DNA of 64,000 bases from the NCBI RefSeq assembly GCF_019599275.1, contig NZ_JAHZTD010000001.1, positions 744,001 through 808,000 on the forward strand. Reading direction: 5' to 3'. Both the position numbers and the translations under genes were made by a program. Shown here piece after piece: positions 62,551 to 64,000 of this stretch. How positions within the stretch are numbered: position 1 is the stretch's first letter; every line of letters begins with the position of its first letter. This stretch comes from Hymenobacter sp. HSC-4F20. Lineage in GTDB: Bacteria > Bacteroidota > Bacteroidia > Cytophagales > Hymenobacteraceae. The notes under the pieces were generated by a model that had not been told where the DNA came from, did no database searches, and worked only from the letters and a program-made list of their open reading frames with translations.

Positions 62551-63453
62551 ATGAAACCCCTGAACCACGCCGAACGCAATACCCGCCTCTGGAAATTCGC
62601 GCTGTTTTACGTGCTGGCCCTGGCCCTGCCCCTGATAGCCTCCTACTACCTGTTCTCCGACGGCTCCATTGCCGAAGAAAACCAAAAGCTGAAGCGGGAG
62701 CTGGAGCGCACCCGCGACGAGCAGCACAAGCTGCTGGTGCAGCTGGATACGCTGACTTCCCATTTGCAGCGCATTGAGCTAACCGACCGCCAACTGCGCA
62801 CGGAAAGCAACGACCTGGTAGTGGGCGACTTGAACAAGCGCACCCAGGACTACCTCAACGCCATTGCCGTAACCCTGAGTGAGCTACGCCGCGACTCCAC
62901 TCAGATGCAGTTCCTGACCAACAAGCGCCTGGCCCACAACATTCTGCGCGACTTCGACCTGTTCCGCAGCAACCGCAGCACCGTTGATTTCCTGCGCCAG
63001 TCCTTGGATAAAAAGGGCATTGATGTATCGGGCAAGGAGGAAATGGCCGCCGAACTGGCGCAAACCAAGCAGCTCTTGGCTACCTACCAGGCCGCTGCCG
63101 CCAACCGGCCCGCGCCTGCTATGATGAGCAGTGGGGGCGGGGGAGGAGGCTCTGGCGGTGGCGGTGGGGGTAGTGCCCGCGCGGCCGACCTGCAGCGCCG
63201 TCTGCAGGAAAGCAATGACCAAGTAGCCCTGCTATCAGACCAGGTAAACTTTGCCAATGCCAACTGCCTGCGCCTGCGAGCAACCAACATGAGCAAGGAG
63301 CAGCGGAAAGAGATGCTGGAGCAAGCCCGGCAGGGTTTTGTGGCTATCCTGCAAAACCCCAGCTCTGAGGACATGAAAGCTACCGTCGAAAAGATGATTG
63401 ACTCTATCGACAGGGAGTTAGGCCGCAAACGGGGCATTTTTGGCTATAAATAG
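62551..63453 (+). CDS. tssO: T6SS membrane protein TssO-like
   Basis: A 300-residue protein specific to T6SSiii. One membrane helix is near the start (FALFYVLALALPLIASYYLF, about 14-33), followed by a coiled coil (EENQKLKRELERTRDEQHKL, about 41-60). A long Gly/Ser run (about residues 192-206, fifteen of them Gly or Ser) forms a flexible linker before a second helical part. The Gly run could be length-variable. It is predicted to face the periplasm. Confidence 0.75.
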   Translation: MKPLNHAERNTRLWKFALFYVLALALPLIASYYLFSDGSIAEENQKLKRELERTRDEQHKLLVQLDTLTSHLQRIELTDRQLRTESNDLVVGDLNKRTQDYLNAIAVTLSELRRDSTQMQFLTNKRLAHNILRDFDLFRSNRSTVDFLRQSLDKKGIDVSGKEEMAAELAQTKQLLATYQAAAANRPAPAMMSSGGGGGGSGGGGGGSARAADLQRRLQESNDQVALLSDQVNFANANCLRLRATNMSKEQRKEMLEQARQGFVAILQNPSSEDMKATVEKMIDSIDRELGRKRGIFGYK

Positions 63454-63493
63454 CCGCGTGTTCCTACCCGCCACTACCGCCTGAACCCCGCGC

Positions 63494-63919
63494 ATGAGCA
63501 ACGAATATTACCGCCTGCCCCTGAACTTTGAGGAGCTGTTGCAGCGGCAGCCTTTGGCCCGCTGCTCGGTGCAGGAGTCCATTGCCCAGCACCTGTACCT
63601 GATGCTGACCACCCACTTCGGCGAGTCGAGGTTTGACCCGGCCTTTGGCTGCGTGGTGTGGCAGCAGGATTTCGAGGCCATGACCAACATGCGCTGGAAA
63701 GACAACGTGCAGCGCTCTGTGGAGCAAATGGTGGCCGCCCGCGAGCCGCGCCTGGAGCAAGTGAAGGTGCTCGTGGGTATTGAAGATTTTGAGATGAAAG
63801 GCGTCAACCAGCGCATCCGGAAAAGGCTGGAGGTAACCGTGCGCGCCGTGCTGCGCCGCACCAACGAACCCTTTGCCTTCCGGGCTAGCCTGTTTGTGGC
63901 GCCGCTCTCCGTTGTATAG
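63494..63919 (+). CDS. tssE: T6SS baseplate protein TssE (gp25-like)
   Basis: A 141-residue member of the phage gp25-like family, which starts sheath assembly on the baseplate. Segments such as IAQHLYLMLTTHFGESRFDP, FGCVVWQQDFEAM and QRIRKRLEVTVRAVLRRTNE fit the family, including the Glu-rich EDFEM loop. It lies 40 bp after tssO and 37 bp before tssF, probably in one operon. Confidence 0.85.
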   Translation: MSNEYYRLPLNFEELLQRQPLARCSVQESIAQHLYLMLTTHFGESRFDPAFGCVVWQQDFEAMTNMRWKDNVQRSVEQMVAAREPRLEQVKVLVGIEDFEMKGVNQRIRKRLEVTVRAVLRRTNEPFAFRASLFVAPLSVV

Positions 63920-63956
63920 ATAAGAAGCCCTGCTTCTAGTTTGCTACCTGCTCGTT

Positions 63957-64000
63957 ATGCACCCATCCGAGGATTTTACCAAAGCCGGAATTAAAAGTCG
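63957..64000 (+). CDS. tssF: T6SS baseplate protein TssF, 5' part
   Basis: Only the first 14 codons are inside the window (MHPSEDFTKAGIKS). The EDFTK-GIK opening is typical of TssF from T6SSiii, and the position after tssE is the expected one. The window ends in the gene. Confidence 0.6.
   Translation, partial: MHPSEDFTKAGIKS

Overview
The window looks like chromosomal DNA of a Bacteroidota bacterium close to Hymenobacter (Cytophagales). Supporting signs are promoters of the TAnnTTTG type, weak or absent Shine-Dalgarno sequences, lipoproteins with Bacteroidota-style signals (Cys-Gln-Lys-acidic), a glutamine synthetase of class III, an extended IspG, a two-domain-less sigma54 activator beside lptE, a Bacteroidota-type porin and the start of a Bacteroidota type VI secretion cluster (T6SSiii). 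The genus is an inference from gene content; no rRNA or tRNA gene was seen.

Layout. 1-13.7 kb is a mostly minus-strand housekeeping stretch: groEL/groES, secG, a tetratricopeptide-like protein, lptE, a sigma54 activator, miaB, a pabB-type chorismate enzyme, a zinc-ribbon coiled-coil protein, a Nif3-like protein and a SMUG2-type DNA glycosylase. 13.7-32.8 kb holds lpxK with a porin, miaE, a GH2 hydrolase, an ABC permease, mtaB, pirin, a sulfatase-type membrane enzyme and glnN, and also two decaying genes (a PP2C-like phosphatase at 13.75-14.48 kb and a secreted-type protein at 23.83-24.68 kb), each broken by an in-frame TAG and a frameshift.

32.9-42.5 kb is the accessory region. It contains a repeated minus-strand module of lipocalin-like lipoprotein, very small hydrophobic peptide and small membrane protein, in intact, truncated, frameshifted and fused copies. 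One 4.8-kb part, carrying a serine recombinase, lies between two exact 36-bp copies of the glnN terminator, which suggests site-specific insertion there. 42.6-59.1 kb returns to ordinary genes (quinone oxidoreductase, thioredoxin-like proteins, ispG, acyl-CoA ligase, an Rrf2 regulator with its probable target, leuS), interrupted by an AT-rich patch of immunity-type small genes at 48.6-49.8 kb. The intergenic spaces of 45.7-56.2 kb are full of large palindromes of a few related families.

59.2-64 kb is a T6SSiii cluster: a tssG-like gene faces away from tssN-tssK-tssO-tssE-tssF, the last cut by the window end.

The genes connect in several places. MiaB (2-methylthio) and MiaE (hydroxylase) act one after the other on A37 of tRNA, and MtaB makes the related mark on t6A37. 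GroES/GroEL form one chaperonin. LptE and LpxK both serve the lipopolysaccharide outer membrane, where the porin and lipoproteins also sit. The Rrf2 regulator and the NAD(P)-binding oxidoreductase after it share an identical dyad, TGTAAC-N7-GTTACA, upstream of each gene.
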